Under the pieces are notes generated by a model, which searched no databases, was not told the DNA's origin, and was given only the letters and a program-made list of their open reading frames with translations. From contig NZ_CP118574.1 of the NCBI RefSeq assembly GCF_028898845.1, forward strand, positions 4,437,001 through 4,501,000: 64,000 bases of DNA, written 5' to 3'. This DNA comes from Streptomyces sp. WZ-12. GTDB taxonomy: Bacteria; Actinomycetota; Actinomycetes; Streptomycetales; Streptomycetaceae. Each line of letters begins with the position of its first letter. The first letter of the stretch is position 1. This document shows positions 7,647-16,620 of the stretch, piece by piece. A program made the translations under genes and the position numbers.

Positions 7647-10600
7647 GTGAGCAGCAGGCCATCCCGAGGCGCTGCTCGCCTCGCAGCCATACTGGACGCC
7701 CTCCCCGACGCGCTGTTGCTCGTCAACTGCAACGGCACCGTCGTCAACGCCAACGCCATCGCCCTGGAGATGTTCGAGACCCCGGGCACGGCCCTGGTCG
7801 GGCGGGGGCTGTTGGACCTGCTGCCGACCTTCGACTCCAAGCGGATCCCGGGGTCGATGCGGCGCCGGGACGAGGAGGTCGAGGGCCGGACGAGGCCGAC
7901 GCGGATGGTCGCCCGGCGCACCGACGGCGTCGAGTTGCTGGTCGAGGTGACCAGCGCCAACTTGGAGGACGGCCGCACCCCGTACGAGTCCGCCTTCGAG
8001 GCCGCCTACGCCGACCACCGCAACGGCTACACCGGCGACGAGTTGCTGATGCTCGTGGTGCGCGACCTGACCGGGACGGTGGACACCGAGACCGAGTTGG
8101 CGCGCCAGCAGCGGCAGACGGAGATGATCCTGCGGGCCGCGGCGGAGGGCGTGGTCGGCGTCGACTCCGAGGGCCGGGTGGTCCTCGTCAACCCGTCCGC
8201 CGCGCAGATCCTCGGCTACCGGGCCAGCGAGCTGGGCGGCAAGGAGCTGCACCCGCTGGTCCACCACTCCCGGCCGGACGGTTCGGCGTTGCCCTGGGAG
8301 GACACCCCGCTCGCCGACACCCTCAAGTCAGGTCGCAAGCACCGGGTGCGCGGGCAGGTGCTGTGGGCCAAGGACGGCCGTTCGGTGGCCGTCGACCTGA
8401 CCACCGCTCCGGTGCGGGACGGCGACCAACTGGTGGGCGCGGTGATGACGTTCACCGACCGGCGGCCGCTCGACGCGCTGGCGGCGCGCCACGCCCAGCT
8501 CTTGGCCGTCCTGGAGCGGTCGCTGCGCGGGCCGCTCGAAGAGCTCGGCGGCGAGCTGACCACCCTCGCCTCCGACCCGGCGGGCCAACTGTGGCCCGAG
8601 GCCAACCAGATCCTGCACCACCTCGCGGCCGGGCACGCCCGGATGACGACGCTGGTGGACAACGTGCTCGGCTACCAGCGGCTGGACGCCGGCAAGGCGA
8701 AGCTGAACCGCACCAAGGTGGCGCTCGACAAGGTGGTCGCGGCCGGTGTGGAGGGCGCCATCGAGCTGATCGGGCCGGGCCGGGCGCAGTTCGCGGTGCA
8801 CGCGCCGCCGATAGCGGCGCTGGTCGACGCGGAGCGGCTGGCGCAGGCGCTGTCGCACCTGATCGCGGACGTGGCCGGGGTGGACTCCACGGGCCGGCAC
8901 CCGGCCAGTGCCGGCGCCGGCGGCCAGGGCGGCCGTCCGGTGCCCGGCGACTCGACGATCGTGGTGGCCGCGGCCAAGCGCGGCGAGGTCGTCCGCATCG
9001 AGGTGCGCGGGCCGTTCGGCGGCGGCGATCCGGTGCACGGGCCGATCGTCCGCGGCATCGTGCGGATGCACGACGGGCTGATCCAGACGCACAAGGTGCC
9101 GGGCGGTTCCGGCGCCGGCGGCAGCGCGTACGTGCTGGAACTGCCGGTGCTGATCGACGAACCGGTGCCGGCGGACGACGAGGAGCCGGCCGAGGATGGG
9201 AAGCAGCCGCCCGGGGGCGACGGGCCGGCCGAGACGGCCGCCACCACCCCGGGGGCGGACGGGCGCGGCCGGGGCGGCGGCGCGCGGCCGCCCGCGGACG
9301 GCGAGGCGGAGGACGGTGCGACCGGCGCGCAGCAGCCGACCGGACGCCGTCGCGCGCGGCGCCCGGGAACGGAGCCTGACCCCGCGGCGGACGGCACGCA
9401 GGGTGCCGGGCTGCCGGCGGGCGCCGAGGCGGTGCCGCCGAGCGGTCGTCGCCGGGCGCGGCCGGCGCCGGAGGGCTCGGCGCTGCCCGCGCTGCCGTCC
9501 GGGGCCGGCGACGGGGCCCCCGCCGGCGCTCCGGCGCACGGTCTGACGCCCGCGGTGGCGCCGGCGCTCGGGCCGGTGCCGCGCCAAGGACAGCAGCCGG
9601 CACCCCGGCCGGGTCAGCCGCAGGGCGCGGCCCCGGAGCGGACCGTGTCGGGCGCTCAGGGGGCCGCCGGTGGTCGGCGGGCCCGGCGGGCGCTGGCCGA
9701 GGCGTCCGAGCGGGTCGGCGGGCCGGAGGCGCCCGCCACCCGGAGTGCCAACGTGCCGCAGCAGGGCGGCAATCGGGCCGCCCAGGCCCAGGACGCGCCG
9801 CGGTCGCCGTTCGCGCTGCCGCCGGCCGCGGCGGACCGGGCGCCGCAGCAGCCGGCTCCCGCATCGACCCCGTCGACCCAGCAGCCCCAGCCGGCGCTGC
9901 CCGCGATCGCCGGCGGGGTGCCCGCCCGCGCCGGCGCCCCCCGCCCCGGCGGAGGCCGGCCCACAGGACGCCGGTACCGGGCGGCGGCGCGCGCGCGGGG
10001 CGGTGGCGGCCGGCCCCGAGCCGGCCGCAGGGCAGCCGGCCGCCCCCGCCGACTCCCCCGACGCACAGGGCGGTTGGGACGCCGAGCCGACCGGCCGGCG
10101 CCGGGCCCGGCGGGCCGCCGCCGAGGAGCGTGCGGCCGCGGCGGCGCGGCGATGGCCGACTCCGAGGCGTCCGGCACGTTCGTGGCGGGGCCCGAGGGGC
10201 TGGTCGCGCAGCCGTCCGAGGCCGCGGGCCCGGGCGCCCCGGCGGAGGCGACCGGCACCGGCACCGGGACCGCTCCCGGGGTGCCCGGCGCCGCCGCGCC
10301 GCCGTCCGCGCCCACCGGCCGCCGCCGCGGCCGCCCCAGCCCCGCCGAGGAGGCCGCCCCCGTGCCGCCGCAGGGCCCGCCGCCCGCCGCGGCCCGGCAG
10401 CCGCTGCCGCCCGCCGAGGAGGACCCCGGGCACACCTCGGGGCGGGCGTTCAGCGTGCGCACGCTCGGCCAGGGCGTGCCGTTCGCCCAGCAGGTGGCCG
10501 ACCCGCAGCGTCCGGCGCCGCAGCCCGGGCCCGTACCGCCGGGCGGCACCGCCACCGGTTCCGGCCGCCGCCGCAAGCTGGCCGCGCCCCCGCCGGAGGG

Positions 10601-11570
10601 CGAGCGCACCGGCGCCGCCGAGACCCCCGCGCCGGGCACCCCGGCGCCGGCCGCCGGCCCCCAGCCGCAGCCGGCCGCCCGGCCCAAGCAGCCGGGTCCG
10701 CAGGGGCACCTCATGGACGCCGGCGAGGGCCGCGCGTTCGCCATCTCGGCGCCCGACGAGGGCAGCGAGGGGCCCGAGCCGCTGGACGGACCGAACGGCG
10801 CGGTCGAGGTGATGGAGCGTCAACAACCGCCGCTGGACGACGAGTTGCCGCCGGAGCCGCTGGACAATCCGCGCCGACTGCTGGTCTGGCCGGCGCCCGA
10901 CGTCGCCACCCAGCAGGCGCTCAGCGACCGCGGCTACCGCCCGGTGATCGTCAACTCCCGCGAGGAGGTGGACGCGCAGATCGCCGCGTACCCGGCGGCG
11001 CTCTTCGTGGACCCGCTGACCGGGCCGATCACCCGCACCGCGCTGCAGTCGCTGCGCCAGGCCGCCGGCGCCGCCGAGGTGCCCGTCCTGGTCACCGCCG
11101 GGCTGGGGCAGGCGACCCGGGAGGCCGCGTACGGCGCCGACCCGGCGGTGCTGCTCAAGGCGTTGGCCCCGCGGGACGCCGAGGACCAGCCGGCGCGGGT
11201 GCTGCTGATCGAGCAGAACGACGCCATCGCGGGCGCGCTGACCGCGTCGTTGGAGCGGCGCGGGATGCAGGTGGCCCGGGCCGGCGCGGACACCGACGCG
11301 GCGGCCCTGGCGACGCAGGCGCGGCCCAACCTCGTCGTGATGGACCTGATGCAGGTGCGCCGCCGCCGGGCCGGCATCGTGGACTGGCTGCGCGCCAACG
11401 GGCTGTTGGACCGCACCCCGCTGGTCGTCTACACCGCCGCCGACCTCGACCCGGCCCAACTGCCGCGGCTCGCCTCCGGGGAGACGGTGCTCTTCCTGGC
11501 CGAGCGCTCCACCAGCGACGAGGTGCAGGGCCGGATCGTGGACCTGCTGGCGAAGATCGGCACCAACTGA
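7647..11570 (+). CDS. Giant PAS-domain sensor protein with degenerate kinase and receiver parts
   Basis: About 1307 residues from the GTG at 7647 (AGGGAGGAAG 6 bases upstream). An N-terminal PAS domain (ILDALPDALLLVNCNGTVV) is followed by a second PAS near residues 155-275. Next comes a HisKA-like helical region at ~280-345 in which the H-box His is replaced (ERSLRGPLEE), then a weak HATPase-like segment. Residues ~530-1080 are a Pro/Ala/Arg-rich linker with repeated GRRRAR-like motifs. The C-terminus is a receiver-like domain (LVVMDLM, Asp near 1233) with an abnormal acidic pocket (LLIEQND). The segment at 9943-10145 reads sensibly only in another frame, so two compensating frameshifts are likely. 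It is probably a non-catalytic signalling scaffold. Confidence 0.75.
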   Translation: MSSRPSRGAARLAAILDALPDALLLVNCNGTVVNANAIALEMFETPGTALVGRGLLDLLPTFDSKRIPGSMRRRDEEVEGRTRPTRMVARRTDGVELLVEVTSANLEDGRTPYESAFEAAYADHRNGYTGDELLMLVVRDLTGTVDTETELARQQRQTEMILRAAAEGVVGVDSEGRVVLVNPSAAQILGYRASELGGKELHPLVHHSRPDGSALPWEDTPLADTLKSGRKHRVRGQVLWAKDGRSVAVDLTTAPVRDGDQLVGAVMTFTDRRPLDALAARHAQLLAVLERSLRGPLEELGGELTTLASDPAGQLWPEANQILHHLAAGHARMTTLVDNVLGYQRLDAGKAKLNRTKVALDKVVAAGVEGAIELIGPGRAQFAVHAPPIAALVDAERLAQALSHLIADVAGVDSTGRHPASAGAGGQGGRPVPGDSTIVVAAAKRGEVVRIEVRGPFGGGDPVHGPIVRGIVRMHDGLIQTHKVPGGSGAGGSAYVLELPVLIDEPVPADDEEPAEDGKQPPGGDGPAETAATTPGADGRGRGGGARPPADGEAEDGATGAQQPTGRRRARRPGTEPDPAADGTQGAGLPAGAEAVPPSGRRRARPAPEGSALPALPSGAGDGAPAGAPAHGLTPAVAPALGPVPRQGQQPAPRPGQPQGAAPERTVSGAQGAAGGRRARRALAEASERVGGPEAPATRSANVPQQGGNRAAQAQDAPRSPFALPPAAADRAPQQPAPASTPSTQQPQPALPAIAGGVPARAGAPRPGGGRPTGRRYRAAARARGGGGRPRAGRRAAGRPRRLPRRTGRLGRRADRPAPGPAGRRRGACGRGGAAMADSEASGTFVAGPEGLVAQPSEAAGPGAPAEATGTGTGTAPGVPGAAAPPSAPTGRRRGRPSPAEEAAPVPPQGPPPAAARQPLPPAEEDPGHTSGRAFSVRTLGQGVPFAQQVADPQRPAPQPGPVPPGGTATGSGRRRKLAAPPPEGERTGAAETPAPGTPAPAAGPQPQPAARPKQPGPQGHLMDAGEGRAFAISAPDEGSEGPEPLDGPNGAVEVMERQQPPLDDELPPEPLDNPRRLLVWPAPDVATQQALSDRGYRPVIVNSREEVDAQIAAYPAALFVDPLTGPITRTALQSLRQAAGAAEVPVLVTAGLGQATREAAYGADPAVLLKALAPRDAEDQPARVLLIEQNDAIAGALTASLERRGMQVARAGADTDAAALATQARPNLVVMDLMQVRRRRAGIVDWLRANGLLDRTPLVVYTAADLDPAQLPRLASGETVLFLAERSTSDEVQGRIVDLLAKIGTN

Positions 11571-11616
11571 CCGGCCGGGCCCACCGGTTGCACCCCGACG
11601 GGCCCGGGTGCCGGCG

Positions 11617-13269
11617 TCAGCCCAGCCGCGTCACGTCCAGCTCACCGTCCGCGTACTGCCGGCGCAGCACCTTCTTGTCGAACTTGCCGACGCTCGTCTT
11701 CGGCACCGACGGGATCACCGCCCACCGCTCCGGGAGTTGCCAGCGGGCGATCCGCTCGCCGAGGAAGGCCCGCAGCTCCTCGTAGGTCAGCGCGGTGCCG
11801 TCGGTCAGCACCACGGTGGCCAGCGGCCGCTCGCCCCACTTCTCGTCGGGGACGGCCACCACCGCGGCCTCCGCGACGCCGGGGTGGGCCATCAGGTGGT
11901 TCTCCAGCTCCACCGAGGAGATCCACTCGCCACCGGACTTGATGACGTCCTTGGCCCGGTCGGTCAGGGTGAGGTAGCCGTCCGGGGTGATCGTGCCGAC
12001 GTCGCCGGTGCGCAGCCAGCCGTCGGGGCTGAACTTGTCCTCCGGGCGCAGCGCTTCGCCCTGCGCGCCGCCGTAGTACGCACCGGCGATCCACGGGCCG
12101 CGGACCTCCAGCTCGCCGGCGGCGGCGCCGTCCCACGGCAGTTCCTCGCCGGTCGGGCCGATCAGCCGGGCCTCGACGGAGGCCGGGAAGCGGCCCTGGG
12201 TGGCGCGGTAGGCCCACGCCTCCTCGCCGCTGGCGCCGGCCGGCGGGTGGGAGACGCAGCCCAGCGGGGAGGTCTCGGTCATGCCCCAGGCGTGCACCAC
12301 GCGGACCCCGTGCCGCTCCTCGAAGCCCCGCATCAGCGCGGGCGGACAGGCCGAGCCGCCGATGACGACCGTCGCCAGACACCTCACGTCCCGCTTGTGG
12401 GCGTCGAGTTCGGCCAGCAGGCCCTGCCAGATCGTCGGGACCGCGGCTCCTATGGTGGGCCGCACCGTCTCGATCATCTCGGCGAGCGGCGCGGGCTGGA
12501 GGAAGCGGTCCGGCATCAGCAGCGAGGCGCCGGCCATGAACGCGGCGTGCGGCAGACCCCAGGCGTTGACGTGGAACATCGGCACCACCGGCAGCGCGAT
12601 GTCCTTCGACGCGAGGGCGAACGCCTCCGCGGTGTTGACCTGGAGCGAGTGCAGGTACAGCGAACGGTGGCTGTAGAGCACGCCCTTGGGCTCGCCGGTG
12701 GTCCCGGAGGTGTAGCAGAGCGCGGCCGCCTCCCGCTCGTCGATCTCCGGCCAGTCGTAGCGCTCCGGCCGCCCGGCGAGCAGTTCCTCGTAGTCGTGGA
12801 CGCGGACGTCGGCCGCGGCCAGCGGGGCGTGGTCGCCGGGGCCGACGACGATCACGTGCGCCACCTTGGGCAGGTGCGGCAGCAGGGGCGCCAGCAGCGG
12901 GATCAGGGTGCCGTTGACGAGGACGACGCGGTCCTCGGCGTGGTTGACGATCCAGGCGAGCTGCTCGGGCGCGAGCCGGAGGTTCAGCGTGTGCAACACC
13001 GCGCCCATGGACGGGATGCCGAGGTACGCCTCCATGTGCTCGCTGTTGTTCCACATCAGCGTGCCGACCCGTTCCTCGGGGGCCACGTCGAGCTCGTCGC
13101 GCAGCGCGTGCGCCAACTGCGCGGCCCGGCGGCCGATCTCGGCGAAGGTGCGGCGGTGCGGCTCCGCCTCGCCGGTCCACGTGATGACCTGTGCGTCTCC
13201 GTGGACCGTTGACCCATGGGCGAGGATTCGCGAGACGGTGAGCGGTACGTCCTGCATCGTGCTGAGCAC
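11617..13269 (-). CDS. Long-chain fatty-acid-CoA ligase (AMP-forming)
   Basis: About 550 residues of the ANL superfamily. The P-loop-like motif [16 protein letters not shown], the adenylate motif GWLRTGD and the C-terminal [11 protein letters not shown] with catalytic Lys are all present. It activates fatty (or aryl) acids to acyl-AMP and then acyl-CoA. I chose GTG 13269 because GGAGG sits 7 bases upstream; an ATG at 13257 is the alternative. A 91-bp stretch of its 5' region is duplicated at 19293-19383. The gene itself is intact. Confidence 0.9.
   Translation of the reverse strand: MLSTMQDVPLTVSRILAHGSTVHGDAQVITWTGEAEPHRRTFAEIGRRAAQLAHALRDELDVAPEERVGTLMWNNSEHMEAYLGIPSMGAVLHTLNLRLAPEQLAWIVNHAEDRVVLVNGTLIPLLAPLLPHLPKVAHVIVVGPGDHAPLAAADVRVHDYEELLAGRPERYDWPEIDEREAAALCYTSGTTGEPKGVLYSHRSLYLHSLQVNTAEAFALASKDIALPVVPMFHVNAWGLPHAAFMAGASLLMPDRFLQPAPLAEMIETVRPTIGAAVPTIWQGLLAELDAHKRDVRCLATVVIGGSACPPALMRGFEERHGVRVVHAWGMTETSPLGCVSHPPAGASGEEAWAYRATQGRFPASVEARLIGPTGEELPWDGAAAGELEVRGPWIAGAYYGGAQGEALRPEDKFSPDGWLRTGDVGTITPDGYLTLTDRAKDVIKSGGEWISSVELENHLMAHPGVAEAAVVAVPDEKWGERPLATVVLTDGTALTYEELRAFLGERIARWQLPERWAVIPSVPKTSVGKFDKKVLRRQYADGELDVTRLG
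13058..13148. repeat. 91-bp perfect direct repeat, copy A (inside the ligase gene)
   Basis: These 91 bp are identical to 19293-19383, same orientation, offset 6235. They encode the segment from [10 protein letters not shown] to ERVGTLM of the ligase. Identity stops abruptly on the right; on the left a few more bases match with mismatches. This looks like one end of an inserted element or a segmental duplication. Confidence 0.9.
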
Positions 13270-13563
13270 CGGGTGCCTCCGCTTTGTTACGGGCGGGTAG
13301 TGGTGCTGCGATTCTCGATGTGTACCAGGTGGTATGTCACGCCTCCATGGCGTGTTCTTTTCCCCCGAGGGCCGGATTCGGCCGGGAACCCGCGTCGCCT
13401 GCGTCACTGCCAGAGGGGTTTCCCTCAGTAGCCGTGACCTACCTTGCCGCAACCAACTGGAATGCCGACGCCACGACTTCAGGGTCTCGGGCCGCGGACG
13501 TCAACGGGGTGCATCACTGGCTCCAAAACAGCTCATCCGCGCTCACTACGTTGCGGCCTCGCT

Positions 13564-13797
13564 GAAGCTGACCGACAAGCCGCCCACGCCCGCAGAAACG
13601 GGCTCGTCGTGGGCTTTTACCACTTCCTGTGGCCAGGCAACATCGAGGCACAGGCAAGGTACTTCGTCGAGAAGTGCGCCAGCGTCGCCGGTAACGTCCT
13701 GGCCGTTGGCTGGGAGACCACCGGGTCCGGCACCCGCGCATCGTGCGCGGAAAAGGATCAGTTCCTTCGAGCGGTGAAGCGGCTCCGCCCCACGCAC
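13564..13797 (+). pseudogene. Relic of a phage GH25 lysozyme (endolysin)
   Basis: The frame from 13564 to 13797 reads AAHARRNGLVVGFYHFLWPG, then YFVEKCASVAGNVLAVGWE and CAEKDQFLRAVKRLRPTH. This is the central part of GH25 muramidases of actinophages. The N-terminal strand with the first catalytic Asp and the C-terminal third are missing. The catalytic DxE motif is altered: the expected Asp-Trp-Glu reads Gly-Trp-Glu. A holin gene follows directly, so this is a decayed lysis cassette. Confidence 0.75.
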
Positions 13798-13813
13798 GGG
13801 CCGCGCTGCGGGC

Positions 13814-14074
13814 ATGGGCGACCGGCACCACGACCCCGCCGAACCGCCCCACGCCACCCGGCGCACCGTCCGCCCCATCGTGCAGACCACCGTCGCCCTC
13901 GCCGTACTGCTGCCCGCAGTTGTCGACGCCGCCGGCATCCCCGCCACGCTGCCCTGGGTCGCCGGCGGCCTCGCCCGCGTCATGGCCCTCCCCGGCGTAC
14001 AGGCCCCACTCCCCGGCTGGCTGCGCAGCGCGCCGCCCGGCCGCACCGAGGACACCGGAGGCGGTAGCACGTGA
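13814..14074 (+). CDS. Phage holin-like small membrane protein
   Basis: 86 residues. The central part (VRPIVQTTVALAVLLPAVVD, then LPWVAGGLARVMALPGVQ) forms two hydrophobic segments as in holins of Streptomyces phages. The C-terminal end is charged. It directly follows the endolysin relic and overlaps the next gene by GTGA. The N-terminal dozen residues are unlike the family and may be read from a junction created by deletion, so the true start is uncertain. Confidence 0.6.
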   Translation: MGDRHHDPAEPPHATRRTVRPIVQTTVALAVLLPAVVDAAGIPATLPWVAGGLARVMALPGVQAPLPGWLRSAPPGRTEDTGGGST

Positions 14075-14196
14075 CCGACCTCGACACCCGCCTCGACGCC
14101 GTCGAACGCCGCCGCTGGCCACTCCCCGGCATCGCCGCGCTGGTCGGCGTCGTCGGGATGTGCCTGACCGTCTGGCAGGCCACCGCCGCCCGGTAG
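14071..14196 (+). CDS. Small phage protein with coiled start and one membrane segment
   Basis: 41 residues from a GTG that overlaps the holin stop (GTGA). A short amphipathic start (TDLDTRLDAVERRRW) precedes one hydrophobic segment (GIAALVGVVGMCLTVWQA). Such genes commonly sit beside holins in actinophage lysis cassettes. The coupling to the holin supports it being real. Confidence 0.6.
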   Translation: MTDLDTRLDAVERRRWPLPGIAALVGVVGMCLTVWQATAAR

Positions 14197-14209
14197 CCTC
14201 CCCCATATG

Positions 14210-14255
14210 TAGTGGCCCGGCCCGATGCGTCGGGGCGGGCCACTTTGGGCGTTTG
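14210..14255 (+). terminator. Terminator after the phage lysis remnant
   Basis: A stem of about 9-13 bp (AGTGGCCCG with CGGGCCACT) followed by TTT on the plus strand, 15 bp after the last lysis gene. Confidence 0.75.
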
Positions 14256-14305
14256 CAAGCGTAGTTGCCGTACACGTGCCAGCCGGGCCGGGGGGCGTCA
14301 GTAGT

Positions 14306-14509
14306 TCAACCGATCACGTGCGACAGAAGGGCCATGGCGCCGGCCCACAGACCTAGCGCCAAGAGGCAGGCGAGACCCGCCGCTACTGCCATGCCAGCGG
14401 TGTGGGACCGTGCCTCGCGTTCTTCAGCCTCGCGGGCCTGCACGGCACCATCATGAGCTGCTGCGTTGCATCCGGCGCACGCCGATATCGGGTGCTCTAA
14501 GCCATCCAT
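14306..14509 (-). CDS. Small membrane protein, function unknown
   Basis: 67 residues. A Cys-containing N-terminus (CAGCNAAAHD), a charged helix rich in Glu/Arg, then one transmembrane segment (GMAVAAGLACLLALGLWAGAM). ACGGAGCGGAG lies immediately before the ATG. I do not recognise a family. It lies inside the island bounded by the 91-bp repeats. Confidence 0.55.
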   Translation of the reverse strand: MDGLEHPISACAGCNAAAHDGAVQAREAEEREARSHTAGMAVAAGLACLLALGLWAGAMALLSHVIG

Positions 14510-14532
14510 CTCCGCTCCGTTTCAGCGCGAGA

Positions 14533-14562
14533 GGCCGGCTTCCGAATTCTCGAAAGCCGGCC
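14533..14562 (-). terminator. Intergenic hairpin between two small island genes
   Basis: A 9-bp perfect stem (GGCCGGCTT / AAGCCGGCC) with a 12-nt loop, just after the minus-strand gene ending at 14571. There is no U-tract, so it may be a weak terminator or a regulatory hairpin. Confidence 0.5.
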
Positions 14563-14570
14563 CGGTCAGG

Positions 14571-14765
14571 CTACTTCTTGTCCCCGCCGCTGGGCTGCGG
14601 GGCGGGGTCGCGGGGTGCCTCCGGGGGCATGGGCCCGCCGTCGTGCTTCCCACCGTCCGCCTCGGCGACGACCACTAGGTCAGCGGGGTGCCGGAAGGGG
14701 ATGCCTCGCCAGCCTTCGGCGTCGGGCGTGCGGGTCTCGTACGTCTCGACAGCTACAGCGCTCAT
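14571..14765 (-). CDS. Small hypothetical protein
   Basis: 64 residues with a strong ribosome-binding site (AGAGGAGG, 7 bases before ATG). The N-terminal half has a Val-rich strand and WRGIPFRHPADLVVV; the C-terminus is Pro/Gly/Asp-rich and disordered. No family is recognised. It is in the 91-bp-repeat island, downstream of an HTH-DUF5753 regulator on the same strand. Confidence 0.6.
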   Translation of the reverse strand: MSAVAVETYETRTPDAEGWRGIPFRHPADLVVVAEADGGKHDGGPMPPEAPRDPAPQPSGGDKK

Positions 14766-14853
14766 CTCTCAACCTCCTCTTTCGTGAGGGGCCGTACCGC
14801 CGTACTGTCGATGGCACGGCCCAATGGTCCGCAGCAACGCTGCGGGTGGGTCA

Positions 14854-14899
14854 CCCGCCCCGGCGCTTACCTGTCCAGGGTCTCCGCCGCCGGGGCGGG
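14854..14899. promoter_or_regulatory. 12-bp-arm inverted repeat in an otherwise empty intergenic stretch
   Basis: CCCGCCCCGGCG at 14854-14865 is matched exactly by its complement at 14888-14899, with 22 nt between. It lies between the stop of the DUF5753 regulator (15003) and the start of the next gene (14765), so it is a terminator or a regulatory hairpin. There is no T-run on either side. Confidence 0.5.
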
Positions 14900-15002
14900 A
14901 GTCTCATGACTCTTCGTCATCCGTTGCGCGTGGTCTCGCTGACGACACGCTAGGGAGTGGTGGGCTCTGACGCCCAGCCGATTGCACGTGATTGCGGGCC
15001 AA

Positions 15003-15851
15003 TTACCCCAGCGACGACATGGCCGCCGTGATCAACCTGCGAGCCTTCGCGCCGTACACCGCCATGTCGGCCAGCGTGGCGAAGGTGTCGGCGTAGGTCT
15101 TCACTTCGCTGGGCTGCGTCAGCGTGAGATACCCGGAGACAAGTTCCACGTTGACTTGAGTCGTGTCGTAGATCCAGAAGTTTTCAACGGGCAGTTGGCG
15201 CCGCTGTTGGGCTACGGGAACCACGCCGAGGCTGACATGCGGTAGACGGCTCACGGTGAGCAGGCGCTCCAGCTGTTCCCCTTGTGCCTCACTGGCACTG
15301 AGTGTGTTGCGTAGTACCGGTTCTTCGATGAGGAAGGCGAACAGGCGCTGGCCGTCTTGTAGTACACGCTGGCGCTCCATGCGGGCGGCTACTGCGTCGG
15401 CCACATCATCGATCGGCACTCGCTGTTGCTGGATCGCCCGAAGTACGTCCTCGGTGTACTGGAACGTCTGGAGGAGTCCGGGCAGCGCCCACGAGCAGTA
15501 CGAGCGAAACCAACGTGTGCGTTGATACAACGGAAGACGCTCTTCCTGGGAGCGTCGTAGTCCCGCTCGCTCCATACGACGCCAGGTGAGCCACATGCCT
15601 TCAACGGCACGGAGAGAGGCGATCAGGTCGCCTGCCTGGTCCTCAGCGCGGCATGCCCTGCACCACGCACGAATGTCGTCTTCGCTGGGCTGTGTCTTAG
15701 CCGTCGAGATCCGAGACACCTTGGACGGATGCCATCCACACAGCATGGCGAGGTCTTTGCCGTCCAGCCCGGCGTCCTTGACCAACTCACGGAGGCGGGC
15801 GGCAAGGGCTTGTCGGGCTTCCTGGACGTTCGATGATGCTGGTTGGGGCAT
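15003..15851 (-). CDS. HTH (XRE-like) regulator with DUF5753 domain
   Basis: 282 residues. The N-terminal helix-turn-helix (LRELVKDAGLDGKDLAMLCGWHPSKVSRI) is followed by a DUF5753/Scr1-type ligand or partner domain with the typical PGLLQTFQYTEDVLRA segment. Homologues pair with DUF397 or DUF6879 proteins and act in WhiJ-like developmental regulation or as putative antitoxin-like regulators. It is the last gene of a three-gene minus-strand operon (16620 to 15003), 7 bp after the DUF6879 gene. Confidence 0.85.
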   Translation of the reverse strand: MPQPASSNVQEARQALAARLRELVKDAGLDGKDLAMLCGWHPSKVSRISTAKTQPSEDDIRAWCRACRAEDQAGDLIASLRAVEGMWLTWRRMERAGLRRSQEERLPLYQRTRWFRSYCSWALPGLLQTFQYTEDVLRAIQQQRVPIDDVADAVAARMERQRVLQDGQRLFAFLIEEPVLRNTLSASEAQGEQLERLLTVSRLPHVSLGVVPVAQQRRQLPVENFWIYDTTQVNVELVSGYLTLTQPSEVKTYADTFATLADMAVYGAKARRLITAAMSSLG

Positions 15852-15857
15852 GGCGCG

Positions 15858-16373
15858 TTAGACCGGCTTGTACCCCTCGTGTGGTGTGGCGCGATCCCAG
15901 ATCACGTCAAAAGCGTCGGTGCACCACGTGGCGAGTTCGGCGTCAGTGACGTACTCACGTTCAACGAGCACGCCGTCTCCGCTGAAGTGGTGGAACAGCA
16001 CCAGCTCGGAGTCAAAGACCCAGAAGTCCACGGCGGGGATGGCTAGATCTTTTGCCCGGCGCCGAGGGAGCCAACGGACTTGCTCACCGGCGGCGACGTT
16101 GGTGGCGGCGTAGTCGTACTCCCAACGTACGTAGTCCGATAGGGGCTCGGAGACCACGCGGGCGCGACGAATGGCCACGCCGCGTGACGCCGCAGCGTGG
16201 ACTGCGTCGTGCCAACCCTCCCACCAGTCAGACCGGTTGTCCGGGGTGAACTTCCGGCGTCCTTCCCGCCACTCCAGGTAGTCCGGGTCTTCGCTCTGGT
16301 AGTGGTCCCGGACTTCGAGGTGGATGGCAGACCGTTGGGCTTGGGACAGGGGCTTACGTGCCGGAGGCTTCAT
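15858..16373 (-). CDS. DUF6879 family protein
   Basis: 171 residues. It is rich in Trp/Tyr and charged residues, with WREGRRKF, SDYVRWEYDYAATNVAAGE, WLPRRRA and a C-terminal ELVLFHHF. This is the pattern of the DUF6879 proteins found beside HTH-DUF5753 regulators in Streptomyces. It overlaps the upstream gene by 20 bp, indicating translational coupling. Its molecular role is unknown; partner of the neighbouring regulator is an inference from context. Confidence 0.75.
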   Translation of the reverse strand: MKPPARKPLSQAQRSAIHLEVRDHYQSEDPDYLEWREGRRKFTPDNRSDWWEGWHDAVHAAASRGVAIRRARVVSEPLSDYVRWEYDYAATNVAAGEQVRWLPRRRAKDLAIPAVDFWVFDSELVLFHHFSGDGVLVEREYVTDAELATWCTDAFDVIWDRATPHEGYKPV

Positions 16374-16620
16374 CGGCGTCGTCTCCGTCTGGACGGGGGA
16401 TGTACTGGAGCATGACTTTCGGCAGACGGATCACCGTCTCGTGATCTGGCACATTCGTGCCATGACCGGGGACTGATCCGATCTCCTGGCAAGCCTTCAA
16501 CTCCTCGTCGGTGGCCCTGTAGGACTGAATCAGCAGGTCCCCGCTGTGCTCGTCAAACCAGATGGTGGGAGAGTCGTCCTTGCCGGTGTTCGGGATGATC
16601 CCGAGGAACTTCAGCTTCAT
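16354..16620 (-). CDS. Small conserved hypothetical protein, first gene of the DUF6879/DUF5753 operon
   Basis: 88 residues from the ATG at 16620 (GGGAGCGG upstream). It begins MKLKFLGIIPNTGKDDSPTI and continues with a compact alpha/beta pattern ending in VIRLPKVMLQYIPRPDGDD. Its 3' end overlaps the DUF6879 gene. I know similar short proteins in this genetic position but no function. Confidence 0.7.
   Translation of the reverse strand: MKLKFLGIIPNTGKDDSPTIWFDEHSGDLLIQSYRATDEELKACQEIGSVPGHGTNVPDHETVIRLPKVMLQYIPRPDGDDADEASGT

Noticed and set aside
8328..11459. Open frame of about 1040 codons antisense to the PAS protein gene
   Set aside because: Arg/Gly/Ala-rich translation with no domain, no ribosome-binding site, and explained by GC-biased third positions of the sense gene.
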